DNA of 64,000 bases from AP-15 sp963737145 (GTDB lineage Bacteria; Pseudomonadota; Alphaproteobacteria; ATCC43930; CGMCC-115725), in the NCBI GenBank assembly GCA_963737145.1, contig CAVTRO010000007.1, positions 806,001 to 870,000 on the forward strand. The letters run 5' to 3'. Position numbers and translations under genes: made by a program. Positions 27,347-35,833 of this stretch are shown here, piece by piece. The notes beneath the pieces were generated by a model. It saw nothing but the letters and a program-made list of their open reading frames with translations. It did no database searches and was not told the origin of the DNA. Position 1 is the stretch's first letter; every line of letters begins with the position of its first letter.

Positions 27347-28138
27347 TTAACGTGAATCGCTGCTCGCGAGCCAAGCGATAACCGCTTCGACTGTAGGCAG
27401 GCGGTAATTTGCGGCTGTTGTGGAGCCGCAAGGCCCGACCCGGACCGCGATGCCGCCGCGGCGGCGGATTTCGGCAAAGCCGTCCTCGTCGGTCGTGTCG
27501 TCCCCGACAAAGACGGCCCGGCGTCCAAGAAACGGCGGCTCGGCCAGGAAGGCAGCGATCGCCCGCCCCTTATCCGCGCTCCTTGGCTGGAATTCGAACA
27601 CCATCTTGCCTGGGATCAGGCGCAATGCCGAAGCGAATTCGCGATGGAGCGCCTCGACGACCACGCGGATTTCCGGCTCTCGTTGCGGCGCGGCGCGGTA
27701 ATGGAACGCCAGCGTCATGCCTTTATCCTCGAGCGTGAGGCCGGTTCCGTCCCGCGCGAGTGCCGCAAGCTTTGGCCGAACGCGATCGAATGCCGCAGCG
27801 CTGTCGCCGTCGATCACGCGATCGAGCATTCCGTCCGCTCGGCGCCGTTCGAGCCCGTGCAAACCCGCTGCGGCGCCATGCCATGGCTGGAACAGCCGGT
27901 CGAGTTGGGCCAACGGGCGGCCGCTGATCAGGGCAAGCGCTCCCTCGCGCTCGGCCGAAAGCCGGATAATCAGCGGCGCCAAGCCCTTCGGCACTCGAAC
28001 CAGTTCCGGACGGGGAGCGATCTCGAGCAGCGTCCCGTCGACGTCGAGGAACAGAGCCGACAGTGCATCGAGCGGCGGCGTCAGGGATTCGGCGACCGTC
28101 AAAGAGGCGTCTTTGTGCGTTGCACAGTGCGCGCCCAT
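27347..28138 (-). CDS. otsB: Trehalose-6-phosphate phosphatase
   Basis: HAD-superfamily phosphatase of 263 residues that dephosphorylates trehalose-6-phosphate. Motif I is FLDVDGTLLEIAPRP, motif II LISGRPL, a Lys-containing segment SADKGRAIAAFL, and motif IV FVGDDTTDEDGF. It precedes otsA on the same strand by about 98 bases. Together with glk this gives a complete trehalose-making unit, commonly used against osmotic or desiccation stress. Confidence 0.93.
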   Translation of the reverse strand: MGAHCATHKDASLTVAESLTPPLDALSALFLDVDGTLLEIAPRPELVRVPKGLAPLIIRLSAEREGALALISGRPLAQLDRLFQPWHGAAAGLHGLERRRADGMLDRVIDGDSAAAFDRVRPKLAALARDGTGLTLEDKGMTLAFHYRAAPQREPEIRVVVEALHREFASALRLIPGKMVFEFQPRSADKGRAIAAFLAEPPFLGRRAVFVGDDTTDEDGFAEIRRRGGIAVRVGPCGSTTAANYRLPTVEAVIAWLASSDSR

Positions 28139-28218
28139 TTCCCTGCTGCTGCACCTGCACTAAATGCCTGATCTGACCGCGATTCTCCAACCATGCCAAA
28201 GCGTTTCGAAAAAGTCGC

Positions 28219-28246
28219 TTGACTTCATCGTCCGAAGCCCTAAATT
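28219..28246 (+). promoter_or_regulatory. Predicted sigma-70-type promoter for a small RNA
   Basis: TTGACT at 28219-28224 and TAAATT at 28241-28246 are separated by 16 bases. It faces away from otsB and toward the hairpin/T-tract at 28316-28346. No protein-coding gene follows on this strand, so a short non-coding transcript is the simplest use. Confidence 0.5.
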
Positions 28247-28252
28247 GTGCAG

Positions 28253-28346
28253 TGCGGTAACGATCACCCGTTGTGGTTTTACCGTACGTCTTCTAGGCGT
28301 TTCCTCCCTAAACTTGGGCTGCGGTTGACCTGCAGCCCATTTTTTT
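28253..28346 (+). ncRNA. Candidate trans-acting small RNA (about 94 nt)
   Basis: Between a promoter-like pair and a strong Rho-independent terminator lies a segment with the usual sRNA layout. A 5' hairpin pairs CGGTAA (28255-28260) with TTACCG (28279-28284). An unpaired stretch contains TTTCCTCCC (28300-28308), a good anti-Shine-Dalgarno sequence. The terminator hairpin follows at 28316-28338. The layout recalls alphaproteobacterial AbcR/ar15-like sRNAs, but membership is inference. It runs convergent to phhA and overlaps the tail of that gene in antisense. The flanking DNA is less GC-rich than its neighbours. Confidence 0.55.
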
Positions 28347-29196
28347 GCCCCCAATTTTTTCTCGGGCTCAGCCGACAAAAGGGGGGCCGATAGAATTTGC
28401 GGTCCGAACCGATCAATGCATCGGGCTCGATGTCGGCCTGCGACGTAATTTCGCGATAGATCGGCGCGAAGTCGGGCCGGGTCGCATCGAACAGCTGCTG
28501 AAAATCGTCAATCACGAAATAGGTGTGCTGGAAATCGTCGATGCGGTAGCGGGTCCGCATTACCCGCCGCAAGTCGAAACGGATCCGGTTTGGGCGGGGG
28601 TCCTCGAGACGATAGACCAACTCCGCGGCGGAAGAGAGGATGCCCGAGCCGTAGATGCGCAGGCCTTCTTCGGTCGCGATCAACCCGAACTCGACGGTGT
28701 ACCAGTACAGTCGGGCCAGACGCTGCAGGTGCCCGAGCCCCGATGCCTTCAGCCCCCCCTCCCCGTAAGCCTGCATGTAGTCGGCAAAAATCGGGTTCAT
28801 CAGCAAGGGTACATGGCCGCAGATGTCGTGAAAAATGTCTGGTTCCTGCAGGTAATCGAGTTGCTCGCGGCGCCGGATGAAGCACGTCGACGGAAAGCGG
28901 CGGCGAGCGAGATGGGCAAAGAAAACATCATCGGGAACCAGCCCCGGCACCGCGACGATCTGCCAGCCGGTTGCGGCGTCGAGCACTTCGTTCAAGCGGC
29001 GGAAATCCGGGATTCCGTCCGCGGCAACCCCGAGCGCGCCGAGCCCGTCGAGAAACTCGTTGCAGGCACGGCCGACCAGCAATCGCTGCTGGCGTTCAAA
29101 CAGCAATCGCCAGATCGCGTGCTCTTCTTCGTTGTAATCCTGCCACTTCTGCTCGATCGAAAAATCCGAACCAAATTCTTCCCGCACCTCGGTCAT
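28279..29196 (-). CDS. phhA: Phenylalanine 4-monooxygenase
   Basis: Pterin- and iron-dependent hydroxylase of 305 residues that converts phenylalanine to tyrosine. The iron ligands are in DIFHDICGHVPLL (two His) and in the WYTVEFGLI Glu segment. The catalytic domain is complete through YRIDDFQHTYFVIDDF. The last 30 or so residues, after DRKFYRPPF, run through the inverse of the candidate sRNA and its terminator and have no family counterpart. The true end may therefore be earlier, with a lost stop or a base error near 28375. The start at 29196 removes a non-conserved leader. Confidence 0.9.
   Translation of the reverse strand: MTEVREEFGSDFSIEQKWQDYNEEEHAIWRLLFERQQRLLVGRACNEFLDGLGALGVAADGIPDFRRLNEVLDAATGWQIVAVPGLVPDDVFFAHLARRRFPSTCFIRRREQLDYLQEPDIFHDICGHVPLLMNPIFADYMQAYGEGGLKASGLGHLQRLARLYWYTVEFGLIATEEGLRIYGSGILSSAAELVYRLEDPRPNRIRFDLRRVMRTRYRIDDFQHTYFVIDDFQQLFDATRPDFAPIYREITSQADIEPDALIGSDRKFYRPPFCRLSPRKNWGQKNGLQVNRSPSLGRKRLEDVR
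28316..28346 (+). terminator. Rho-independent terminator
   Basis: GGGCTGC (28316-28322) and GCAGCCC (28332-28338) form the stem, with an inner GGT/ACC pairing, followed by A and seven T residues. It ends the candidate sRNA on the plus strand. Confidence 0.75.
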
Positions 29197-29283
29197 CGAC
29201 CTACCCCGAACTTCGCGCCCTCCCACGCGTGGTTGCGCCACCTCTCAAATATGAACGCCAGGACGGCGCATCAATGTTACTCG

Positions 29284-29376
29284 TCTCCCGCGCGGAAGCG
29301 GGGGTCCAGGGGGCAAATGCTGTGGCCCTGCAGCCCTGGATTCCCGCTTTCGAGCCGCTGTCGCGGGAATGACGAC
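29284..29376. repeat. Dispersed repeat, family C
   Basis: CTCCCGCGCGGAAGCGGGGG, then GGTCCAGGG, and an opposite arm CCCTGGATTCCCGCTTTCGA ending TCGCGGGAATGACGAC. Related segments (CCCGCTTTCGCGGG and ATTCCCGGGAAGGC-type) occur at 57765-57900 inside the murB 3' end. It fills most of the gap between phhA and the N-formylglutamate amidohydrolase gene. Confidence 0.65.
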
Positions 29377-29384
29377 AAGGGGCG

Positions 29385-30293
29385 CTAAATTTCGATCTGG
29401 CTAGGCTTTTTGCAGGTCGCCTTTGGCAGACATTCCTGCGTGACCTGGCCCAGCTCCTCGATCAGATCGGCGAGGTCTTTGACCAGCTGCACGAATTTCG
29501 GCTTCCTGCAATAGCGGCGCTCATCCATGTAGAGCGCCCGGTTGATCTCGATCTGCAACGCGTGCCGATGCGCGCGCGGCCGTCCGTAAAATCCCGTTGT
29601 GAAGCCCCCGGCATAGGGCGCGTTGATCGCGACCTTGAAACCTCGGTGAACGAGAAACCGGTTGGCCGCCTCGAGGACCGGCGGAGCACAGGCCGCACCA
29701 TAGCAATCACCGAGGACGATGTCGGCGCCGCCTTGGCCGCAACCGGAACTCGACGGCATCGAATGGCAATCGAGGAGGAGATAACCGCCGAACATCGCGG
29801 CCGTATCTTGCACCAGCCGCCGCAGCATCTGGTGGTAAGGGTGATAGAGGCACTCGATGCGCCGTTCGGCGTCGGCAAAGCGCAACTTCTCGGCGTAGAT
29901 GTTGTCGCCGCTCGCAACAATGCGCGCAATCGTGCCGAGCCCGATGCGAACCCGCGGCGAGCCCACATTGACGTAGCTCGGCAAGGCGTCGCAGAACATC
30001 GTCGGGTCGAGCTCGAAAGCTTCCCGGTTGACGTCGAGATAAGCCCGCGGGAAGCGTGCCGCGAGCAGCGGAGCGCCGAGCTGCGAGGCGGCGGCGAAGA
30101 GCTCGTCGACAAAGCTGTCTTCCGATTGCCGCAGGGCCAGCGGATCGAGCCGGGACGCCGCGACGAAATCCTCGGGATATTCGGAACCGCTATGGGGCGA
30201 GGCGAGGACGAGCGGCAGCCGGCGCTCTGCCGGTTCGTGAAGATCGAGAACCTCGGCGGCAGCTGCGCACTGGGACACAAATTCACCATCCAT
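29385..30293 (-). CDS. N-formylglutamate amidohydrolase family protein
   Basis: Protein of 302 residues of the HutG/FGase family, which hydrolyses N-formyl-L-glutamate to glutamate and formate in histidine breakdown. SPHSGSEYPEDF near the N-terminus, PRAYLDVNREAFELD, LLLDCHSMPSS and ALQIEINRALYMDE carry the zinc-site residues. No other hut gene is nearby, so the substrate could be another N-acyl amino acid. It is divergent from a membrane protein gene. Confidence 0.88.
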   Translation of the reverse strand: MDGEFVSQCAAAAEVLDLHEPAERRLPLVLASPHSGSEYPEDFVAASRLDPLALRQSEDSFVDELFAAASQLGAPLLAARFPRAYLDVNREAFELDPTMFCDALPSYVNVGSPRVRIGLGTIARIVASGDNIYAEKLRFADAERRIECLYHPYHQMLRRLVQDTAAMFGGYLLLDCHSMPSSSGCGQGGADIVLGDCYGAACAPPVLEAANRFLVHRGFKVAINAPYAGGFTTGFYGRPRAHRHALQIEINRALYMDERRYCRKPKFVQLVKDLADLIEELGQVTQECLPKATCKKPSQIEI

Positions 30294-30406
30294 ATCACGA
30301 AGTTAGTGTGCGGTAGCGAGATTGTCATCAACCCCGCATAATCCGTTTACGCGCTGAGCCCATAAGGAGGCCAGACATCAAGATCGTTCTCGACGTCACA
30401 CGGCTG

Positions 30407-31366
30407 GTGCAGGAGGGCAAACTCACCCGTGACGAGGCGGAGCGGCTGAAGACCCTCGCGTTGCGCGACACGAGCATCCTCGCGATCAATGCCTTGATGG
30501 TTTTTGGCGCGGCTGCCGTGGCGGCCGGCATTCTCGCGCTGAACCCGTCATTTGCGGCCGGCGCAGCGCTCGGCACCGCCTTCGTGCTGGTCGGCCTTGG
30601 CGTGACGTTTCGCGGTTCGGAACAATGGAGCCTGCTAGGCACGGCGACTACGATCATCGGCGCGCTGTTGCTCTCGGGTGGGGTGCTGGGTCTCTTCGAA
30701 GGGGCGTTTATAGGCACCTGCTTCACGGCCGCTCTGCTGTTCGCGCTCGCGTTGCTTATCCGCAGCAGCTTTCTGATGGCGCTCGTGCCGCTCGCGGTCG
30801 CCGCGGCGCTCGGCAGCAGCACCGGTTACGGGCATGCGACCTACATGCTGATCGTCCGCGAGCCGGCGATCACGATTTTCGTATTTTCGCTGCTGGCCGC
30901 GACTGCCTATGTCGCTTCGCATCACGTGGAGCCGGTCTATGAGAGGCTGGCGCTGGTCTTTGCCCGCGTGTCACTGCTCCTCGTCAATTTCGGGTTCTGG
31001 GTCGGCTCGTTATGGGGCGACTACCCGGGCCAAAGCTGGATGCACGGCGGCACCTATTCCGCGCCGGAGACTGGGCGCAGCTGGCGCGCCGCGGCCTGGG
31101 ATATCCCGAATTATGTCTTCGTCATCGGATGGGCGGGGCTGCTCGTCGCCGTCGGGATCTGGGGCGCTTCCGTGAACCGGCGCTGGGTCGTAAACACCGC
31201 CGTCACTTTTGGCGCGATCCATTTCTACACCCAGTGGTTCGAGCGGCTCGGCGCCCAGCCATGGGCCATCATCGTCGCTGGCCTCACGGTCGTTGCGGTC
31301 GCCGTGGCGTTGTGGCGCTACAACGCCGCCCGCGCTGGGCGCGGCCTCCCGCGATTAGCGGCTTAG
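30407..31366 (+). CDS. Polytopic membrane protein of unknown function (DUF2157-like)
   Basis: At least 319 residues with about nine transmembrane helices after a short cytoplasmic N-terminus (KLTRDEAERLKTLA). The GTG at 30407 is the first standard start, but it has no ribosome site. A perfect AAGGAGG at 30364-30370 lies six bases before an ATC codon at 30377, in the same frame, and the added residues (IVLDVTRLVQEGK) resemble the usual N-terminus of such proteins. The true start may be ATC, or an ATG altered in the sequence. The function is unknown. Confidence 0.7.
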   Translation: MQEGKLTRDEAERLKTLALRDTSILAINALMVFGAAAVAAGILALNPSFAAGAALGTAFVLVGLGVTFRGSEQWSLLGTATTIIGALLLSGGVLGLFEGAFIGTCFTAALLFALALLIRSSFLMALVPLAVAAALGSSTGYGHATYMLIVREPAITIFVFSLLAATAYVASHHVEPVYERLALVFARVSLLLVNFGFWVGSLWGDYPGQSWMHGGTYSAPETGRSWRAAAWDIPNYVFVIGWAGLLVAVGIWGASVNRRWVVNTAVTFGAIHFYTQWFERLGAQPWAIIVAGLTVVAVAVALWRYNAARAGRGLPRLAA

Positions 31367-31506
31367 GACATCCGCGCCAGACCGATTTCCGATCATATTG
31401 GCGCAAAAAAATGTGCAGGCGGTAAGGCATTCCCATGCAGGAGGCGCCGTTTTATCCTACATAGAGTTGAGAATCGCCTCACCCGACCCAACGAGGAGGA
31501 TACGGA

Positions 31507-31809
31507 ATGGCCCGCCGCAGCCCGCCCCGGAAAGTCATGTATTTCGAGCCCGTCCCGCCGCGGCTCGCGCGCAACACCATCATCGAGTTGACGTTCGAGG
31601 TTGGCCGCCGCTTCCGTTGCACGATGCGCGTCGATTGCGGTGACCTCGACCCCGGCGCGGTGATCCGGCCGGTACCCGGCGAATGGCACCCGCGCATCCC
31701 CGAGCGCCTCGATGAGGAGGAGCTCGCGGACTGGCGCGCCGGCCGGAACGCGGTTTATCAGCTCGCCGCGTTGACTATCGGCGCGCGCCTCGCGGTGGCC
31801 GACGCATAG
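31507..31809 (+). CDS. Conserved hypothetical protein
   Basis: Small soluble protein of 100 residues with no signal peptide or membrane segment. It has a basic start (ARRSPPRK), a beta-rich middle (IIELTFEVGRRFRCTMRVD) and an acidic helical end (ERLDEEELADWRAGRNAV). A clear GAGGAGG ribosome site precedes the ATG, which supports it as a real gene. No family was recognised. Confidence 0.7.
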   Translation: MARRSPPRKVMYFEPVPPRLARNTIIELTFEVGRRFRCTMRVDCGDLDPGAVIRPVPGEWHPRIPERLDEEELADWRAGRNAVYQLAALTIGARLAVADA

Positions 31810-31941
31810 ATAACCAGAAGGCCGAGTCGACCTCGATAGTTTGGGGGGATGAACAAAGCCCTTCACCGAGGGATCGGTTGCCGCTTGCTTGCATAGAAAG
31901 ACTGGCCGCAAAATCGGCTTGCGTTGACCGAAGGGGGGAAC

Positions 31942-32517
31942 ATGAAGCGTATCGATCGGCGGGTAGCGGCTATCGTCGCCGGGGCGATTTCGTTGACGGC
32001 CTGCGTCGCGCCGCCGCTAGGGCCTACGATTCCGGTTTCGCCCGGGGCGAACAAGAGCTTCGGCGCCTTCGCGGCCGATCAGTCTGCATGCCAGCAATAT
32101 GCCGGGGCGCAGACCGCGCAGGGGGCGAACGCGGCCAACAACCAGGCGGTAGGCGGGGCCATTCTCAGCACGGCACTCGGAGCGGCTCTCGGCGGTGCCA
32201 TCGGCGGCGGGCGCGGCGCCGGGATCGGCGCTGCCTCGGGGGCCGCGCTCGGCACCGTGGCCGGCGCGAGTGGCTCCGGCTACGCGCAGATGTCGCTACA
32301 GCAGCAATACGACGTCATGTATGCCCAGTGCATGAGCGCGCACGGCAATACCGTGCCCAGCTTCGCGCCGCCGCCCGGCCCCCCGCCCTATGGTGCGCCC
32401 GGCCAGTCGCCTTACGCCGGTCCGCCGGGTTACCCGCCTTATGGTCCCGGGGGAAATCCGGGCGCCTATCCAGGGGCATATCCCGGAGCGCCGGCTCCGC
32501 CACCCCCCAGCTATTGA
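31942..32517 (+). CDS. Lipoprotein with glycine-zipper domain
   Basis: Protein of 191 residues. A signal peptide ends in a lipobox LTAC, giving a diacylglyceryl-Cys. Residues about 65-115 form a glycine zipper (AILSTALGAALGGAIGGG and GIGAASGAALGTVAGASG), able to insert into or pack against membrane. The C-terminal 50 residues are Pro/Gly/Tyr-rich (GPPGYPPYGPGGNPGAYPG). Such proteins are usually outer-membrane lipoproteins of unknown function. The ATG at 31942 has a GGGGGG-type ribosome site. It overlaps a convergent small gene by seven bases. Confidence 0.82.
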   Translation: MKRIDRRVAAIVAGAISLTACVAPPLGPTIPVSPGANKSFGAFAADQSACQQYAGAQTAQGANAANNQAVGGAILSTALGAALGGAIGGGRGAGIGAASGAALGTVAGASGSGYAQMSLQQQYDVMYAQCMSAHGNTVPSFAPPPGPPPYGAPGQSPYAGPPGYPPYGPGGNPGAYPGAYPGAPAPPPPSY

Positions 32518-32750
32518 TGCGTCAGGCCGGGACCATCCGAGGGCGGCTTCTTTCTGTTGTCGGTCAGGAACAGCTGTTTCAGCCCGCGGCGGTGCGCCAG
32601 CAAGCGGCCCCAGGCCAGCGCTTCCTCATCCGTGTCAAACAGCCGGACCCGCGGCTCCATCCTGGTGCCGCGGGCAACCTCGTCCCATTCTTCGACAAGG
32701 CTCGCACGCACGCCGATTGGCGCCGGGTCGAGGATCAGGGTCAGTTTCAT
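32511..32750 (-). CDS. Small hypothetical protein
   Basis: Protein of 79 residues from the ATG at 32750 (MKLTLILDPAPIGV). It is soluble and mixed alpha/beta, with RVRLFDTDEEALAWGRLLAHRRG, reminiscent of small DUF2188-like proteins but not assignable. It is convergent with and overlaps the glycine-zipper lipoprotein gene, and diverges from the SDR gene with 59 bases between. Confidence 0.55.
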   Translation of the reverse strand: MKLTLILDPAPIGVRASLVEEWDEVARGTRMEPRVRLFDTDEEALAWGRLLAHRRGLKQLFLTDNRKKPPSDGPGLTHQ

Positions 32751-32809
32751 CACTCTTATTATTACACTATGCCGCATAACATTATGTTGGGCTCACAGCG
32801 GAGGATGCC

Positions 32810-33595
32810 ATGTTGGATTTGAGAATTCGCGGCCGCAAGGCCCTGGTCTGCGCGGCCAGCAAGGGGTTGGGCCGCGCCTGTGCGATGTCCTTGGGGCGCG
32901 CCGGGGTCGAGCTGACGATTACCGCGCGCACCGCCGAGGCGCTCGAAAAGACCGCTGAAGAGATCCGCAGGGAAACCGGCGCCAAGGTGACAGCGGTTCC
33001 CGGCGACATCTCGACCGAGGCAGGACGCGCCGCCGCTCTGGCCGCTTGCCCCCACCCCGACATCCTCGTCAATAATTGCGGCGGGCCGCCGCATGGCGAT
33101 TTCCGCGAATGGTCGGTCGAGGACTGGCAGAAGGCGCTCAACGCCAACATGCTGACCCCGATCATGCTGATCAAGGCGACGGTCGACGGCATGTGCGAGC
33201 GCAAATTCGGCCGCATCGTCAACATCACCTCGGGGTCGGTGAAGTCCCCCATCCCCAATCTCGGCATGAGCAATGGCGCGCGGGCCGGTCTCACCGCCTT
33301 TTGCGCCGGCCTCGCCCGCCAGGTCGCCAAGCACAACGTGACGATCAACGGCCTCTTGCCCGGCCCGTTTCTGACCGACCGGCTGCGCTCGGGCATCGAA
33401 TACGAGGCGCGCCGGCAGAACATCTCGTTTGAGGAGATGGTCGCCAAGCGCGGCCAGTCGAACCCGACCGGCCGCGTCGGCGACCCCGCCGAATTCGGCG
33501 ACGCCTGCGCCTTTCTGTGCAGCGCCTCCGCCGGTTTCATCGTCGGCCAAAACCTCCTCCTCGACGGCGGCGCCTTCAATTCGACGATGGGGTAG
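32810..33595 (+). CDS. Short-chain dehydrogenase/reductase family protein lacking the catalytic Tyr-Lys
   Basis: SDR-fold protein of 261 residues. The cofactor motif is CAASKGLGRACAMSL, then VNNCGGP and RIVNITSGS with the catalytic Ser position. Where classical SDRs have YxxxK, this protein has SNGAR (in LGMSNGARAGL), so Tyr is Ser and Lys is Arg. The dinucleotide site seems intact and the end LLLDGGAFNSTMG is typical. A subfamily with such substitutions exists and is often labelled 3-oxoacyl-ACP reductase; its chemistry is unclear. It stands alone. Confidence 0.85.
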   Translation: MLDLRIRGRKALVCAASKGLGRACAMSLGRAGVELTITARTAEALEKTAEEIRRETGAKVTAVPGDISTEAGRAAALAACPHPDILVNNCGGPPHGDFREWSVEDWQKALNANMLTPIMLIKATVDGMCERKFGRIVNITSGSVKSPIPNLGMSNGARAGLTAFCAGLARQVAKHNVTINGLLPGPFLTDRLRSGIEYEARRQNISFEEMVAKRGQSNPTGRVGDPAEFGDACAFLCSASAGFIVGQNLLLDGGAFNSTMG

Positions 33596-33926
33596 GAACG
33601 GGTCGCGTTTAGGGTGTTGCCCACAAGGGGAGAGCGTCGGACTAGCCGAGTGTTCGTGACCCACCCAGATACCGGTCAGGCAACCAACAAGAGACGAGTT
33701 CCCGATCCTCGCAAAATAAACTGACCGATCCGTGCCCTCTGCTTTTCCCCCGATCCGCGTCTACCGCGCGCCGGCCTGACCCGGTGCGCCGCTGTGATGT
33801 CGAGCTGCAAGCGTGTTGTACTGTCGTGTCCAGGGAGATCATCAGTCGGAGACCTCCCGGTTGACACCGAAACAAGATTATGAACAGGTCGTGGCAACGA
33901 TGGGGAGGGCTGGCGGGCCACGCGCG
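33596..33926. other. Intergenic region without recognised feature
   Basis: About 330 bases between the SDR gene and the cytochrome gene. Base composition is slightly less GC-rich. I see no gene, repeat or terminator; an upstream Met at 33900 would extend the cytochrome by nine residues. Confidence 0.4.
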
Positions 33927-34911
33927 ATGCGGGAACTTCTGCTGATGATCGCGCTGATCTGCGGCGTCTTGCTGACCAGCGCCTCGGCCGAGGAATGGGC
34001 GGTTCCGGATGTCGACGCGCTGCCGATGGACGCGTTCGGCCGGACGGTCCGCATGGGCCGCGACTTGATCGTGAACACCGCGGCGACGATCGGGCCGGAT
34101 GCCAGCGATCCTGCGAAACGGTTCTCCGGCAACGGACTCGAATGTCAGAGCTGCCATCTCGATGAGGGCAGGAAAAAGTTCGGGTTGCCGCTCGCGGGCG
34201 TCTGGGGCCTCTTTCCGCAGTTCATCGGCCGCGAGAACGAGGTGCGCACGCTGGAGGACCGGATCAACGGTTGTTTGGAGCGCAGCATGAACGGCCGCGC
34301 GCTCCCGCCGGACGGCCCGGAGATGAAGGCGATGCTGACGTATATCCGATTCATCAGTGCCGGCGTCCCGACCGGGCACGGCGCGGAGGGACGGGGGGCG
34401 CCGCCGATGCCATTGCCAACCGCGGCGAGCGATCCGAAACATGGCGAGGCGGTGTTCGCGGAAACCTGCGCGGTGTGCCATCAGGCGGACGGGCAGGGGA
34501 AGCTTTGGGGGCCGGAGGAGGCAGCGGAGCAACGACCATCGCTACCAATTTCCGCCATTGTGGGGACCGGACAGCTATAACGACGGCGCGGGGATGGCAC
34601 GGCCGATCACGGCGGCTAACTTCATCCGTGCCAACATGCCGTTTGGCACCGATTACGCACACCCTGTCCTGAGTGCGCAGGATGCGTTCGACGTTGCCGT
34701 TTTCATCGATAGTCAGCCGCGGCCGCACCGGCTCGGCAACGAGCGAGATTTTCCCGACCGCGCGCTCAAGCCCGCCGACGCGACCTATCCGCCGTTCCTC
34801 GGCCCGTTCCCGCCATCGCAGCATTTGACCGGGCCGTGGCAATCGATCCAGCAATGGCAGAAGGACAACGTACAAACCCTGCGACGCAACTCTGCGGCTC
34901 CGGGAGGCTGA
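33927..34911 (+). CDS. Diheme c-type cytochrome (thiosulfate dehydrogenase TsdA-like), one frameshift
   Basis: Exported cytochrome of about 327 residues. A signal peptide (LLLMIALICGVLLTSASA) is followed by two heme sites, CQSCH in the first domain and CAVCH in the second. Near 34530, after GQGKLWGPEEA, the frame must change to continue with QFPPLWGPDSYNDGAGM and the C-terminal domain. The WGPDSYNDGAGM and FIRANMPFG segments are typical of TsdA-type thiosulfate dehydrogenases, which oxidise thiosulfate to tetrathionate or work in reverse in the periplasm. The substrate is inferred from family only. The neighbour is a Tat-exported protein, 89 bases downstream. Confidence 0.75.
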
Positions 34912-35000
34912 GCGGCACAGGTGGACCCGCTCCAGACCCGGCCGATCCATCGCCAGCAAGCCGCCAGCCAACCAATTAGACATGCGGAATGGAGGAAGAG

Positions 35001-35663
35001 ATGAACACGTTCAACACAAGCACGCCGGAGGGCGCGCCGCGCCGAAATTTCTTTCGCCTCGCCGGGGCAACGGTGCTTGGGCTCGCTGGAATTGCGTCTG
35101 CGGCCACGCGCGCACAGGCCGCAACGGCGGCGGCAGGCGACAGCCCGAACTGGCCCGGAAAGCTTGCAGGCCATCGCCAGGTGGTTGACGCTTATACGGT
35201 CAACGACGGCCGTCCGCTTGTATTCGCACATGCGTTCCTGCTCACGGACGCGGCGCCAGGTTCAGCGACGTCGGTCATCGTTCTGCGCGCTCAGGCGCTC
35301 CCGATCGCTCTCAACAGTGCGATGTGGGAAAAATACAAGATCGGTGAATTATTCAAGATCATCGATCCGGAGACCAAGGCCGCGGCGGTGAAAAATCCTT
35401 TCCTGCATCCAAGGCCCGGCGTCCTGCCAGCGGACGATATGGCTGTTGACCGGCTGCTCGGGCAAGGCGCGGTATTCGGCGCATGCAACCTGGCGCTGCA
35501 TAACCTGAGCAAGCAGCTCGCAAGCAACGCCGGCGTGAGCGCGGACGACGCGGCAAAGGAATGGATCGCGAACCTGGTGCCGGGGATCACTCTCCTCCCG
35601 TCGGGAGTGTGGGGCTTGAACCGCGCACAGGAGGCCGGCTGCACCTATTGCGCCGGCGGCTGA
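35001..35663 (+). CDS. Tat-exported hypothetical protein, possibly DsrE-like
   Basis: Protein of 220 residues with a twin-arginine signal (PRRNFFRLAGATVLGLAGIA) and an Ala-rich cleavage region. The mature domain has ALNSAMWEKYKIGELFKIID and DDMAVDRLLGQGAVFGACN, with a conserved Cys, and ends QEAGCTYCAGG. The pattern is suggestive of the DsrE/DsrF-like fold used in sulfur transfer, but I cannot confirm the family. The start at 35001 has a GGAGGA ribosome site. Its position directly after a TsdA-like cytochrome suggests a joint role in periplasmic sulfur oxidation. Confidence 0.65.
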   Translation: MNTFNTSTPEGAPRRNFFRLAGATVLGLAGIASAATRAQAATAAAGDSPNWPGKLAGHRQVVDAYTVNDGRPLVFAHAFLLTDAAPGSATSVIVLRAQALPIALNSAMWEKYKIGELFKIIDPETKAAAVKNPFLHPRPGVLPADDMAVDRLLGQGAVFGACNLALHNLSKQLASNAGVSADDAAKEWIANLVPGITLLPSGVWGLNRAQEAGCTYCAGG

Positions 35664-35833
35664 TGACAAGTCGCCCAGCGCGCTCAAGCCAAATCCCAAG
35701 TCGGTTGCTCTGAGACTCCGGTCCTATCAGAAGACAATGTAGCGGAACGCGCGCTTCATTGCCGCGCTAATGGAGCAAGCATCCGGCTGTTGGCGCGTTG
35801 GGGGTTGCGCTCCTCCGAGCCGAGGATCACCGC

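Noticed and set aside
28160..28378. 72-residue minus-strand frame between otsB and phhA
   Set aside because: It overlaps the candidate sRNA and terminator, lacks a ribosome site and has no recognisable domain.
31400..31425. Run of A residues as a terminator for a minus-strand transcript
   Set aside because: No stable hairpin precedes the T run on the minus strand, and no minus-strand gene ends there.
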